From Chitinophaga arvensicola (GTDB taxonomy: Bacteria; Bacteroidota; Bacteroidia; Chitinophagales; Chitinophagaceae), in NCBI RefSeq assembly GCF_900110835.1, contig NZ_FOJG01000002.1, forward strand, positions 2,758,556-2,822,555: DNA of 64,000 nucleotides. Reading direction: 5' to 3'. The notes beneath the pieces are model-generated. The model was not told where the DNA came from. It saw only the letters and a list, made by a program, of their open reading frames with translations, and did not search any database. The position numbers and the translations under genes were made by a program. Below, piece after piece: positions 28,373-37,740 of the stretch (within the stretch, counting starts at the first letter, position 1; every line of letters begins with the position of its first letter).

Positions 28373-28963
28373 ATGTTCCCTGTAGATATTCCGGATATTC
28401 AGTTATGGAATGCCGTTCGCGCAGACGATCAGCAAGCGTTCACACGCCTGTTCGACAAGTATTGGGGATGTGTTTACAAAACGGGATACAGGTATTTAAA
28501 GGATAAAGAAGTTTGCCAGGAAATAGTGCACGACATTTTTCTGAGTTTATGGAACCGGCGGCATGTACTGATCATTGAATCTTTTCCTGCGTTCCTGCTC
28601 ACTTCCACGCGGTACCAGATCTACAGCCGGAAAAAAACAAAGCAATTAATCCTGGCGGATACCGATGCACTGGAGGTACATGAATTTACCGCCAACGAGG
28701 CCGATATGCGGCTCCGGCAATCAGAACTGCAGGATCAACTGCAACAACTGCTGCTGCAGTTGCCACCGCGTTGCCAGGAAATATTCCGTATGAGTCGTTT
28801 CGATTACCTGTCGAATGATGAAATAGCAGGCCGGCTGCATATTTCCAAGCGGACGGTGGAAAACCAACTGACGTACGCATTACGGCATTTGCGTATTCAT
28901 CTGAAAGATATTGCTACTGTATGCTTATATACGCTGCTTATTACGCAGGATCGGCTGCTCTGA
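28373..28963 (+). CDS. ECF RNA polymerase sigma factor of the beta-galactosidase PUL
   Basis: A 196-residue sigma-70 family protein with region 2 (DKEVCQEIVHDIFLSLWNRR) and region 4 (LPPRCQEIFRMSRFDYLSNDEIAGRLHISKRTVENQLTYALRHLR). The start ATG 28373 (MFPVDIPDIQLWNAV) gives the standard ECF N-terminus; the frame extends upstream but would overlap the divergent fecR start. Unlike the other two sigma/FecR pairs in the window, sigma and fecR are divergent rather than co-directional. It is followed by a clear terminator. Confidence 0.93.
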   Translation: MFPVDIPDIQLWNAVRADDQQAFTRLFDKYWGCVYKTGYRYLKDKEVCQEIVHDIFLSLWNRRHVLIIESFPAFLLTSTRYQIYSRKKTKQLILADTDALEVHEFTANEADMRLRQSELQDQLQQLLLQLPPRCQEIFRMSRFDYLSNDEIAGRLHISKRTVENQLTYALRHLRIHLKDIATVCLYTLLITQDRLL

Positions 28964-28978
28964 ATGTTCTTTAACGGC

Positions 28979-29018
28979 AACAGCCCGTTTCTCCGGAAAG
29001 AAACAGGCTGTTTTATTT
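28979..29018 (+). terminator. Rho-independent terminator after the ECF sigma gene
   Basis: Arms AACAGCC..GTTTCT and AGAAAC.GGCTGTT (28979-29012) with one unpaired base and a short loop, followed by a T-rich run (29011-29018). The stem also lies just past the stop of the convergent IPT/NHL gene, but there is no U-tract on that strand. Confidence 0.8.
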
Positions 29019-29033
29019 AGTAGTGCTTCCTGG

Positions 29034-31187
29034 TTAGTGTAAGATGATTTTCCGGACTGCTTTTGTATAACGTTCCACCACATAGAGGTTTCCTTCCCTA
29101 TCGATGCAGATGCCGGTGATGTTGTTATAAGTAGCCTGGTTCAGGGTGCCATCGTCGCTGCCAATAGCAGGTGTAGCCTGCCCTTTCCAGCCGGTGATCC
29201 GGGTTACCTTTCCGTCTGCAATAAGGCGGATGGCATTGTTGTCGGCCGCATACATTTCCCCGGTCAGCACATTAAATGCCAGGCCCCTGAGATCACTGAA
29301 AGAAGCGGTAGCCAGCGACCCATCGTTATACCCCCATTGACCACCTGCGTAAGTAGTACGTGTGTTGCCACTGATTTTAGAAATATAAGGATAGTTATTA
29401 TCACCCACAAAGTAGAGCGCCCCATTGCTTTCAATAGCCATTGTGCCTTGTGCGCTCATATTCACGTTTGTGCCCATGGGACTGGCATTGCCGGCGGCGT
29501 CCAGTTTGTATACACCTGCATATTGTGCACCCACATACAGGCGGCCACCCGGATCTACCCCTATTCCAACCGGCGTAAAGCTTACCTGCGCAAAAGTAGT
29601 TACTACTGCACCAGGGGTTACTTTACGGATATTCCTATTGCCCTGATCGCATATATAGAGATTATCCTGCGCATCTATGACGATAGCGACGGGGATGAAA
29701 AACGAGGCTTCTGTGCCTGTGCCATTGGTATTACCTGTGGCGCCACCTGCTTTCCCGGCGAAAATGCTGACCGTTCCACCAGGCGTCACTTTTTTGATGA
29801 CAGCATTATCCAGCACAAAAGCGTTGCCTTTGCTATCTACAGCAATGCCCTGGAGATAGCTAAATACGTTCTGATCGGGGCCGCCAACGATGGTGATCAC
29901 ACCAGCCCGGCGGAATACCGGACCAGTAGCGTCGAGCGCCCCCACCTGCACTTTCAGGGCGCCGGTGGTGATGCCTACGGGTACCACTACCCGCAAGGTA
30001 CTGTCGGTGGCTTCAGTAACCGGTACGGTGATACCGTTAAAGGAAACGGTATTGGCAGCGGGATCAGCACTAAAGCCCAATCCTTTTACCAGTACTTCCG
30101 TACCTGCCAGACCATTGTCGGGGACCAGTTTTGAGATTCCGAGCGACTGCTCCTTAAACAGCGGCCCTACAGATGCCTGGTCATTTACCGTTACCTGCAC
30201 ATTACCATTACCTGCACCGGCTGGCACCTTTACACTCAGGTTACGCTCTTCAGACGCCATTACAACCGCCGGATGTCCGTTGAAGGTAACGACCACCTCT
30301 CCCGGCAACGTGCTGAAATAATCGCCTGTGATGTCTATAATGGCCCCTGCCGGTGCGCTCAACGGTAATACCGTTTTGATCACCGGTTTAGGTACTACTG
30401 TAAAAATCTGCCCTATTGTTTTCTGTCCGTTCACACTCACTACTACCGGACCGGTGGTAACACCTTCCGGCGCATTCACGACCAGCTTACCGGCAGCGGC
30501 GCTCACTACAGTGGCCTGCTTGCCGTTAAAGGTGATCAGGTTGCCTTCCATGGTAGTATTAAAACCTTCTCCACTGATAGTAACGCTTGTACCGGCGCCG
30601 CCTTTTACCGGTTTCATGGCACTGATGGCCTGGAACGTAAAATCAGGGCCCGTCACTTCTTTCCCATCTACCTTTACCGCTACTTTACCGGTACCTGCTC
30701 CTTCCGGAACAGCGGCTACCAGCAAAGTATCAGTGGCGCTGGTAATGATTGCAGCCTTACCGTTTACACTCACCACTGCCGGACCAGACATGCTGCTGAA
30801 GCCCGCCCCACGGATCACGATATTCGTACCTGCCGGACCGTTAGCAGGACTGATGCCGTGCATACTCAGTGCCTGGTAGGTGTAAGTGCCTGCTTCTACC
30901 TTGCGGTCGCCCGTTTTTAACGACAGCACACCGCTGCTGCCTTTATCCGGTGCCAGTACAATGAGTATGGAATCCCGCGCATCCAGTACTTGGGCTTCAG
31001 CGCCATTGAAATCCACTACCACATCTTTACCCAGGCCCTGCCCTTTCAGGGTGACAATAGTTCCCGCGTTGCCGCTGTTGGGCCAGAACGATTGTACGTT
31101 CATGGCAGCTGCATCGTTGTGCCGCTCTCTTTTGCAGCCTGCTGCCAGTATTAGAAAAGCAGTCAGCAGGTATAAAGTATATTTCAT
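29034..31187 (-). CDS. Surface lipoprotein with five IPT/TIG domains and a C-terminal NHL-repeat propeller
   Basis: A 717-residue lipoprotein (lipobox AAGC, Cys near 18). Five consecutive IPT/TIG immunoglobulin-like domains occupy about 28-108, 109-190, 191-268, 269-350 and 351-432. Each has a GxxGTxVTIxGxGF-like strand and an xxxFNGxxA turn. The remainder (about 435-717) consists of NHL-type blades such as GIAVDSKGNAFVLDN, IVIDAQDNLYICDQGNRNIRKV and GICIDREGNLYVVERYTKAVRKI, consistent with a beta-propeller. No catalytic residues are seen; it looks like an extended stalk carrying a binding head. It is the last gene of the FAS1/Oar operon, 20 bases after the receptor stop. Confidence 0.9.
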   Translation of the reverse strand: MKYTLYLLTAFLILAAGCKRERHNDAAAMNVQSFWPNSGNAGTIVTLKGQGLGKDVVVDFNGAEAQVLDARDSILIVLAPDKGSSGVLSLKTGDRKVEAGTYTYQALSMHGISPANGPAGTNIVIRGAGFSSMSGPAVVSVNGKAAIITSATDTLLVAAVPEGAGTGKVAVKVDGKEVTGPDFTFQAISAMKPVKGGAGTSVTISGEGFNTTMEGNLITFNGKQATVVSAAAGKLVVNAPEGVTTGPVVVSVNGQKTIGQIFTVVPKPVIKTVLPLSAPAGAIIDITGDYFSTLPGEVVVTFNGHPAVVMASEERNLSVKVPAGAGNGNVQVTVNDQASVGPLFKEQSLGISKLVPDNGLAGTEVLVKGLGFSADPAANTVSFNGITVPVTEATDSTLRVVVPVGITTGALKVQVGALDATGPVFRRAGVITIVGGPDQNVFSYLQGIAVDSKGNAFVLDNAVIKKVTPGGTVSIFAGKAGGATGNTNGTGTEASFFIPVAIVIDAQDNLYICDQGNRNIRKVTPGAVVTTFAQVSFTPVGIGVDPGGRLYVGAQYAGVYKLDAAGNASPMGTNVNMSAQGTMAIESNGALYFVGDNNYPYISKISGNTRTTYAGGQWGYNDGSLATASFSDLRGLAFNVLTGEMYAADNNAIRLIADGKVTRITGWKGQATPAIGSDDGTLNQATYNNITGICIDREGNLYVVERYTKAVRKIILH

Positions 31188-31207
31188 TATTGGTACTTTA
31201 ACGATGA

Positions 31208-34200
31208 TTAAAAAGAATACCTCATACCCAGCTGTACCTGCGCCCTTGAATTCAGGAAGTCCAAAGAGTAAGGCTTACCCGGATTTTCAAACGAGTATAC
31301 AGGGTAACCGTTCAGGTTCTGTGTAGCCGGGAACAACGGTGTTAACCCTGTGCTGGCAGTAGAGTTAAAGGTATTGGGTGAAAAATATACCAGGCCCCAG
31401 GCGCTGTTTACCAGGTGTGTGAGGTTCACGATATCCACAGTAAACGTGATAAATTGTTTACCACCAAAATGATATTCCTGTGCAAAGTGCAGATCTGCCT
31501 GCACATTCCAGGGGGTACGGCCGGCGTTGCGTTCGGTGAACTGACCGCGACGATGGCTCAGGTATTTATCTCCGTCTATATAAGCATTAAATGCAGCAGC
31601 CTGTTGCTCTGCGCTCACCCCTTTATTATCGCGGAAGAAATTCACGGCGTCAGCGGCCTGCGGAATGTAAAGCAGACTTACCTGCTGTGGTAATCCCTGG
31701 ATGCTGTTGTTTACAATGCCATAGGTAAAGGGACTACCCGACTGGGCGGTAGCAAATACGGTGAGGGTACTTACCCAGCTTTTATTCCATGCTTTGTGAT
31801 AGGTAACATTACCTACTATACGATGACGCACATCAAAGTTAGACCATGCCAGCCCCGGGTTATTTGGATTCAGGGCCTGGTTCAGCTGCCAGTTACTTTC
31901 CATGGAGTTACGGATCCCGTTGGATACATCTTTTGAGCCACCATAGGTATAAGCCAGGGAGAACTGCATACCGGAATTGAAGCTGCGGTTCACACTACCG
32001 GTGAAGCTGTAGCGGTATCCTTTCGTGGTATTACTGAGTAAATAGGCATTGGAAAAGTGCGGGTCTGTGGTACCACTGTAAATAGGCTGCTGACGGTCTT
32101 TATCGTAGGGATAGTATTTAGGATCGTCTTTAATATTCACCTGCTGGAATAACACATCTTTCAGGGTTTTGGTATACATGGCTTCCACCGTATATTTAAA
32201 CCCGGCAGGGCTCACATAATCCAATCCAACGCTGCTGCGCCATACCTGTGGCATCACAAAGTTGTTATCGATTACATCTACCTGTGTTTTACCTACGTTA
32301 CGGTTATTCATCTGCGCACCGTTCTGCTCAATAAACTGGCCAATGCCATTTGGATTTGGCTTCAGCGGATCAGTCCCCGGCACAAATACCTTCGCATCTG
32401 CTTTCTGATCATAAGATCCGTAGTTTACGCCATTGTTATAATAGGCATAAGCGATCCAGGCAAAAGGTATGCGGCCCGTAAACAGGCCGGTACCACCACG
32501 GAGAATGAGGCTCTGATCTCCTTTCCAGTCGAAGCGGAAACCGAGGCGTGGTGATAGTTGAGCTTTGCCCAGGTAACCATTGTTGATCCGGTTCAGGGGA
32601 GTGTAGGTAAACGTAGTACCAAAAGCGCCATCCGTTTGCGCATCCCTTGTTTTATCGCTCAGGGCGGGCTTTTCCGGCAACCAGGTATAGTCGGCGCGTA
32701 ATCCCGGGATCACTTTCAGTTTATCGGTGACCTGTATTTCATCCTGTGCATACACGCTGTGCATGTTAATATTGAACTGTGCTTCGGGATGTGCGAGGAT
32801 ATATTCGCGGCTGTTGTTGGTGTAATTGTAACTTCCTCTCACACGGTAAGGCGTGTTGTTGAGATAATCATCGATGCTCAGGTAATCTACCCTTCCGTTC
32901 CAGCTGTTCACAAAGCCGTAGTCGATATGATACAGTTCATTGTGGGTACCTAGTAAAACGGTATGCTTTCCTTTTCTGTAGGTGAGGTTATCGGAGATTT
33001 CGATGGTACGTTGTTTCATGTTGAAGATACTCGCTTCACGGTCGGTACCGAGGTAGATGGTGGTACCGGGTGTGCGGCCTGCAATCTGTACCTGTGGCAG
33101 GGTTGGATCGGCGTCCGGGTTGCGTTTATCGTGTACGATGCTGAACCCGGCGATGAAGCTGTTGGACCAGCGGCTGTTGAAACGTGATTTTAATTCCATC
33201 ACCGTAGAGCTCTGGTTGTTCACCTGCTGGTAGGCCATGCTGCTGAAGCGGAAATCCTGCTGATCCCGGTCCATGTTCATGGCTTTGGACGTGATGGTAT
33301 TGTTGCGGAGCGAGAGTTGGTGTTTATCGTTGATGTTCCAGTCGATGCGGTTAAAGAACTTCTGCGAGCGGGAGTACGCGGTGTACTGTCCGGCGGTGCC
33401 AGGATCGAAGCTATTCCCATATCGGCTGAGCGTAGCATTGCGGATATCATCGGCATCTTTTCCGTTGAGGATATGCGCGGTTTCGGGCTGTCCAACCACC
33501 AGTTGTGCGGGATCCTGACGGGAAGTGATTTCTTCGTTGGTAAAAAAGAATAATTTGTTTTTAATGATAGGAAAGCCCACTCTTACGCCAGCCTGGTAAT
33601 CATAAAACTCATTGTTTATTTTACCATTAGGGCCTTTTCCGGTGAGACCGGCATTCCGGCCGAAGCCGTATACGGAGCCGGTAACCGTGTTGGTACCACT
33701 GCGGGTTACCGCATTGATACTACCGCCGGTGAAGTTACCAATCTTCACGTCGAATGGAGCCAGATATACCTGCATGTCTTCGATGGCATCCAGTGACACC
33801 GCGTTGGTGCGGGTACTGGAGCCGGGCATGCCGGAGCTGCCGGTGATACCGCCTGCAGACGGACTGAAACCGATAGCGTCGTTGTTGATGGCACCGTCGA
33901 TGGTCACGTTGTTATAGCGGAAGTTGGTACCGGCAAAAGAGTTATCGCGGGAGCTCTGAGGCACCATCTTCGTCATGTCCTGCAGGCTGCGGGAGATGGT
34001 GGGCATATTGGCCAGCTGCGTACGGCTGATGTTTTGACCGGCGCCGGTGGTATTGGCCGAAGCGGCTTTCTTAGTGCCTTTTACGGTAACAGCTGCCAGA
34101 TCCGTTCCGCCTGCGGTCATTACAACGTTGAGTTGTAATGGTTCCCCGAGCCGTACATTGAGTTGTTCCCTTTTCTGCGCCTGCATGCCCATCATGGTGA

Positions 34201-34447
34201 TGCTCACGGAGTAAGGACCACCGATGCGGAGGCCCGGGAGATAGTAGCGGCCATCGGTACCGGTGATCACGCCGTAGCGGGTACCGGAAGGTTCATGGAT
34301 GGCCAGTACGGTGACCCCGATGAGGGGTTCTTTTTTATCGTTGGTAATTTTTCCGCTGAGGGTACCATTGGTTTCCTGTGCCGTTGCGGGGTAGCCCACG
34401 CAAAGCAGGAAGGCGAAAAAATAAGCTATGTATAAAATTTTATTCAT
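31208..34447 (-). CDS. Oar-like TonB-dependent outer-membrane receptor
   Basis: A 1079-residue protein starting at ATG 34447; a GTG just upstream would overlap the preceding stop. It has a signal peptide (cleavage after ATAQ near 24), a carboxypeptidase-regulatory-like domain (about 30-115), and a plug with SRSLQDMTKMVPQSSRD and FDVKIGNFTGGSINAVTRSGT. The beta-barrel ends in GMRYSF. The plug signatures follow the Oar/OmpA-related receptor family rather than SusC, and no SusD is next to it. Oar of Myxococcus is known to be needed for export of a protease, so import is not the only possible job. It lies 2 bases after a fasciclin gene and before the IPT/NHL lipoprotein. Confidence 0.92.
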   Translation of the reverse strand: MNKILYIAYFFAFLLCVGYPATAQETNGTLSGKITNDKKEPLIGVTVLAIHEPSGTRYGVITGTDGRYYLPGLRIGGPYSVSITMMGMQAQKREQLNVRLGEPLQLNVVMTAGGTDLAAVTVKGTKKAASANTTGAGQNISRTQLANMPTISRSLQDMTKMVPQSSRDNSFAGTNFRYNNVTIDGAINNDAIGFSPSAGGITGSSGMPGSSTRTNAVSLDAIEDMQVYLAPFDVKIGNFTGGSINAVTRSGTNTVTGSVYGFGRNAGLTGKGPNGKINNEFYDYQAGVRVGFPIIKNKLFFFTNEEITSRQDPAQLVVGQPETAHILNGKDADDIRNATLSRYGNSFDPGTAGQYTAYSRSQKFFNRIDWNINDKHQLSLRNNTITSKAMNMDRDQQDFRFSSMAYQQVNNQSSTVMELKSRFNSRWSNSFIAGFSIVHDKRNPDADPTLPQVQIAGRTPGTTIYLGTDREASIFNMKQRTIEISDNLTYRKGKHTVLLGTHNELYHIDYGFVNSWNGRVDYLSIDDYLNNTPYRVRGSYNYTNNSREYILAHPEAQFNINMHSVYAQDEIQVTDKLKVIPGLRADYTWLPEKPALSDKTRDAQTDGAFGTTFTYTPLNRINNGYLGKAQLSPRLGFRFDWKGDQSLILRGGTGLFTGRIPFAWIAYAYYNNGVNYGSYDQKADAKVFVPGTDPLKPNPNGIGQFIEQNGAQMNNRNVGKTQVDVIDNNFVMPQVWRSSVGLDYVSPAGFKYTVEAMYTKTLKDVLFQQVNIKDDPKYYPYDKDRQQPIYSGTTDPHFSNAYLLSNTTKGYRYSFTGSVNRSFNSGMQFSLAYTYGGSKDVSNGIRNSMESNWQLNQALNPNNPGLAWSNFDVRHRIVGNVTYHKAWNKSWVSTLTVFATAQSGSPFTYGIVNNSIQGLPQQVSLLYIPQAADAVNFFRDNKGVSAEQQAAAFNAYIDGDKYLSHRRGQFTERNAGRTPWNVQADLHFAQEYHFGGKQFITFTVDIVNLTHLVNSAWGLVYFSPNTFNSTASTGLTPLFPATQNLNGYPVYSFENPGKPYSLDFLNSRAQVQLGMRYSF

Positions 34448-34449
34448 CA

Positions 34450-35427
34450 CTACTGATTTTCTTTTAATACCTGGTCTATGATATGCAACACGCCGTTGCC
34501 AGCCATAACATTGGCTTTTTTCACCTGTGCCGGAGTGCTGTTACCCGGGCCGGTGATGCTGATACCGGTGTATTTCACTCCTGACTTCAGCAGCTGAATG
34601 GTGGTGTTATTGCCGTTTGACATCGCCTGATCCGATTGACCGGACGGGCCGGTGGTGAGGATGTAATCATAAACAAACTTCCGGCCGCTGAACAACTGGT
34701 AGGCCAGCATTTCCCGTAGTACTGCCGGGCTTGTGGCGTTAATGCTGTCGATAGATAAAAAGCCTGCCTGGCGGAATGCCTGGTTAGATGGCGCAAATAC
34801 CGTATAGGCATCTTCTCCGGACAGCAGTTCCTTTAACCCGGCCTGTTGCAAAGCCACATTCAGGAAGTTGAGTGTAGTATCAGCGGAGATAGCGGCCGAT
34901 AAAGTTTTATGCGTCAACGGTTGCAGCACGTTGTCCAGCACCTGGATCACACCATTGCTGGCGGGCAGGTTGTAAGCCAGCAGCGGCGTACCGTTGATGG
35001 TCAGCAGGGTATCCGTACCTTTCACCCAGCGGGTCACATACATTTTTGCTCCGGATACAGAAGTCAGTTCCTGGTTAAATTTAAACGGTAGTTTGTTCAG
35101 TTCCCAGGTACCATTCACAATGTGATAGGACAAAAGACTGTTGAGGACATTACCGCTTTCCGTGAGCACTGCCTGCTCGTTGGCATAGCCGGCTTTGATG
35201 AAGGCGTTGTTATCCGGAATCATTACCGTGTAAGGACCGGGACCTGCCAATGTGTTGCGGTACCCGGTTCTTCCGAGGGCGGTGTTGAAGAAAGAAAAAT
35301 TGAATTTATTATCGTCGATGATATAGCTCAGCCGGTTGATTTCGTCCGGACCGGCCGCACTATCGTCTTTTTTTGTACATGCAGCCAGCAGCATCAACAG
35401 CACACCTGCATATCTTCCTATTTTCAT
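34450..35427 (-). CDS. Fasciclin (FAS1) domain lipoprotein, third of three
   Basis: A 325-residue lipoprotein with lipobox LAAC (Cys near 17). Two FAS1 domains: about 30-168 (with YTVMIPDNNAFIKAGYAN and VIQVLDNVLQPL) and about 172-322 (with YTVFAPSNQAFRQAGFLS and VLHIIDQVLKEN). FAS1 domains mediate adhesion or carbohydrate and protein binding; no enzyme motif is present. It is the best preserved of the three FAS1 proteins and is translated almost continuously with the Oar-like receptor that follows (2-base gap), suggesting the two proteins work as partners. Confidence 0.92.
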   Translation of the reverse strand: MKIGRYAGVLLMLLAACTKKDDSAAGPDEINRLSYIIDDNKFNFSFFNTALGRTGYRNTLAGPGPYTVMIPDNNAFIKAGYANEQAVLTESGNVLNSLLSYHIVNGTWELNKLPFKFNQELTSVSGAKMYVTRWVKGTDTLLTINGTPLLAYNLPASNGVIQVLDNVLQPLTHKTLSAAISADTTLNFLNVALQQAGLKELLSGEDAYTVFAPSNQAFRQAGFLSIDSINATSPAVLREMLAYQLFSGRKFVYDYILTTGPSGQSDQAMSNGNNTTIQLLKSGVKYTGISITGPGNSTPAQVKKANVMAGNGVLHIIDQVLKENQ

Positions 35428-35438
35428 GGATACATTTT

Positions 35439-36641
35439 TTAGTTTGATGGTATAAAGAGATCATCTACTTCGTGAATCACACCGTTGAACACGCGGATAT
35501 CCCTTGTTTTCAGTCCGGTGTAAGGCGTGGTAGCGCCGTGTCTTTTTACACCTGGTTGCCCGTTGTTGTTAATAAAATCCAGGCTGATGTAAACGGGCGG
35601 ACCGTAATACATCTGGCCGGGCTGGAGCAGCAGGTGTGTCAGTGACCGGGCGTTGGTAGCCAGGTCATTGGAGAAGTACACCTTACCTATGCGGGCATCC
35701 CCATACAATTGCAGGGTAGGATAAACTTCCATCCCATGCGCAAACAGGATAGAATCTATAGAAAGTGTTGGTTGCTGATAATACATATTCTCATCGTAAT
35801 CGGGAGGTGGCAGTGGCCAGGAGCGCAGGCAATAATTAAGAATATCTTCTGCATTATTAAACCCGTGCTTATGGAATGCATCATTATTGGGTGCATACAA
35901 GGTTAACTGTCCTATCTGTTCACCTGATTGCAGGATGGTCATGACCCCGAAATCCATCCATTCCGACTTATAGAGGCTATCCGCAATAAGCAGGGCATCG
36001 CGGTATAAACTGAAACGCGGCTCCGCCTCTATGAATTCCCACATGGTTTGCGTTGGCATCGGCACCAGGTGTTCTATCGGGTAGATGATACCATTGGAGG
36101 CCTGCTGGTACCGGCCCCATTTGTTCATACCTTTTCCGTCTACCAGGAGGCTATCACCGGCTTTACCTATGAAAACAAAATCCAGGTAATCCCTGCTGTA
36201 CCAGTTTTCACGGCCTTCCATAGAGCGGGTAGATAAGGTAGCTACCGGCGTATTACCCGGTATCACCGCCATACTTTCCGGCATCAGGCGGGCTGGCAGT
36301 ACATAGAAGGCCAGGAGGCCATCCAGTTCTGCAGCCGTCGCGGTTTTTATTTTATCGGCAGTCCAACCGGCTTCGTCAAACGCCTTATCGGTGGGTATCA
36401 GTACGGAAAAGAAGCCTGAACCACTTTGTTTTAATCTGGCTTCCATACCAGAACGTTGCCACGCATCCCGGAAACGGGTATACGAAGAAGTAGCCAGCAG
36501 TTCCTGCCAGGTTTTATCAGGACCTGCTTCATGCGGCACGGGCTCACCTACCGGTTCCGGTTCAATGTCCTGCTTACGGCAGGCCACAAAAGCGAGGAGT
36601 ATTAATAGCAGTACGGGTAACTGTAATTTCATCGGTTTCAT
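35439..36641 (-). CDS. Fasciclin (FAS1) domain lipoprotein, second of three
   Basis: A 400-residue lipoprotein with lipobox VAC (Cys near 21). Two FAS1-like units: about 45-195 (FFSVLIPTDKAFDEAGWTAD, IIYPIEHLVPM) and about 198-398 (LTLYAPNNDAFHKHGFNN, VIHEVDDLFIPS). Insertions lengthen the second domain compared with the standard 130-140 residues. Non-enzymatic surface protein by family. It starts 2 bases after the stop of the first FAS1 gene and ends 11 bases before the third, so all three are co-transcribed. Confidence 0.9.
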   Translation of the reverse strand: MKPMKLQLPVLLLILLAFVACRKQDIEPEPVGEPVPHEAGPDKTWQELLATSSYTRFRDAWQRSGMEARLKQSGSGFFSVLIPTDKAFDEAGWTADKIKTATAAELDGLLAFYVLPARLMPESMAVIPGNTPVATLSTRSMEGRENWYSRDYLDFVFIGKAGDSLLVDGKGMNKWGRYQQASNGIIYPIEHLVPMPTQTMWEFIEAEPRFSLYRDALLIADSLYKSEWMDFGVMTILQSGEQIGQLTLYAPNNDAFHKHGFNNAEDILNYCLRSWPLPPPDYDENMYYQQPTLSIDSILFAHGMEVYPTLQLYGDARIGKVYFSNDLATNARSLTHLLLQPGQMYYGPPVYISLDFINNNGQPGVKRHGATTPYTGLKTRDIRVFNGVIHEVDDLFIPSN

Positions 36642-36643
36642 TT

Positions 36644-37729
36644 TTATTGCTTCATTAAATCCGGGTTCAGCATCAGGTCACTGATCACATGCACAATACC
36701 ATTGGTACACAGGTGATCCGTATTCATCATGCTTCCTGCATACGGGATATGGGAAGGCCCATCCGGGTTTGCTCCCCAATTCAGACCATACATCATTCCG
36801 ATGTTCAGGCTGACGGATTCCGTGTTTTCGTTACTGTTGTGGAAATACGCCGGTGCGATACCATAGCCGCCATCGAGGAAGGCAACGTTGGAACCAAATA
36901 CATTTGTTCCGCCAATGATATAGCCATCTGCAGAGAAGATATGCATAGGCCTCATCTGCATGGCATAAATGGCAAAAACAATCGGTTTATACGCTGCGGG
37001 TTTCATAGCAGCTATTTTCGCCGCCGTAATACCATATTTTTCAAAGGCGCTGTTTACCGGTACATATACGGTGAGCGGATTTTTTGTTTTCAATTCTTCC
37101 CATAATCCAAACTGCTTCATAGCGGCCGTAAAGAGGGAAAAGCTGGTATCTTTGGCGATATAGTCCTGCACCGTCATCTTATAAAACTGTATGGGTCTGT
37201 AGAGAATATGAATCACTCCATTAGCCAGGGCGATATTTCTTTTGGCGCCTCCCATGATAAAAGCACCATTCACAAACGTATAGAGGTCTGACTTGATGTA
37301 TTGGTCTACTTTATCAGTCGACACATAGAGTTTTTCTCCTGCGAGCGTAGTGTACTTATTATCCATCTGTCGCGGAAAGGTGGAAATAAAGTAGCGGTCG
37401 CGTATCATGTGGTACCGGAGCATAAACCGCAGGCTGTCCACGTCCATACGGTCTATTTCTTCCGGCGTAGAAATCCCGATCCTGTTGAAGGCAGCGTTAT
37501 CCGGCGCAAAAAAAGTGATGGCACCGGCCTGGTTCAGCGAATCCAGCAGACCTGTTTTTTTCAACGCGGCACTTAACAGGCTCAGATCATAATTGTTTTC
37601 GATAAATGTACCCATGTTGCGTGGTACAGTGGTTTTATCAATTGGCGGCGTCAGGTTATCCTTGCTGCATGCTGCCAGCAATAACAATCCCAATATGCCG
37701 GCCCATTTATATTTCATAAAATTGTTCAT
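36644..37729 (-). CDS. Fasciclin (FAS1) domain lipoprotein, first of three
   Basis: A 361-residue lipoprotein with lipobox LAAC (Cys near 21). The first FAS1 domain (about 38-180) has ITFFAPDNAAFNRIGI and a VIHILYRPI ending. The second (about 185-355) has LTVYVPVNSAFEKYGI and ends in GIVHVISDLMLNP. The order lipobox, FAS1, FAS1 is the same as in the two downstream genes although sequence similarity among the three is modest, which points to old duplication or separate recruitment. It lies 11 bases after the stop of the upstream lipoprotein gene. Confidence 0.9.
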   Translation of the reverse strand: MNNFMKYKWAGILGLLLLAACSKDNLTPPIDKTTVPRNMGTFIENNYDLSLLSAALKKTGLLDSLNQAGAITFFAPDNAAFNRIGISTPEEIDRMDVDSLRFMLRYHMIRDRYFISTFPRQMDNKYTTLAGEKLYVSTDKVDQYIKSDLYTFVNGAFIMGGAKRNIALANGVIHILYRPIQFYKMTVQDYIAKDTSFSLFTAAMKQFGLWEELKTKNPLTVYVPVNSAFEKYGITAAKIAAMKPAAYKPIVFAIYAMQMRPMHIFSADGYIIGGTNVFGSNVAFLDGGYGIAPAYFHNSNENTESVSLNIGMMYGLNWGANPDGPSHIPYAGSMMNTDHLCTNGIVHVISDLMLNPDLMKQ

Positions 37730-37740
37730 ACGTTCAGTGT

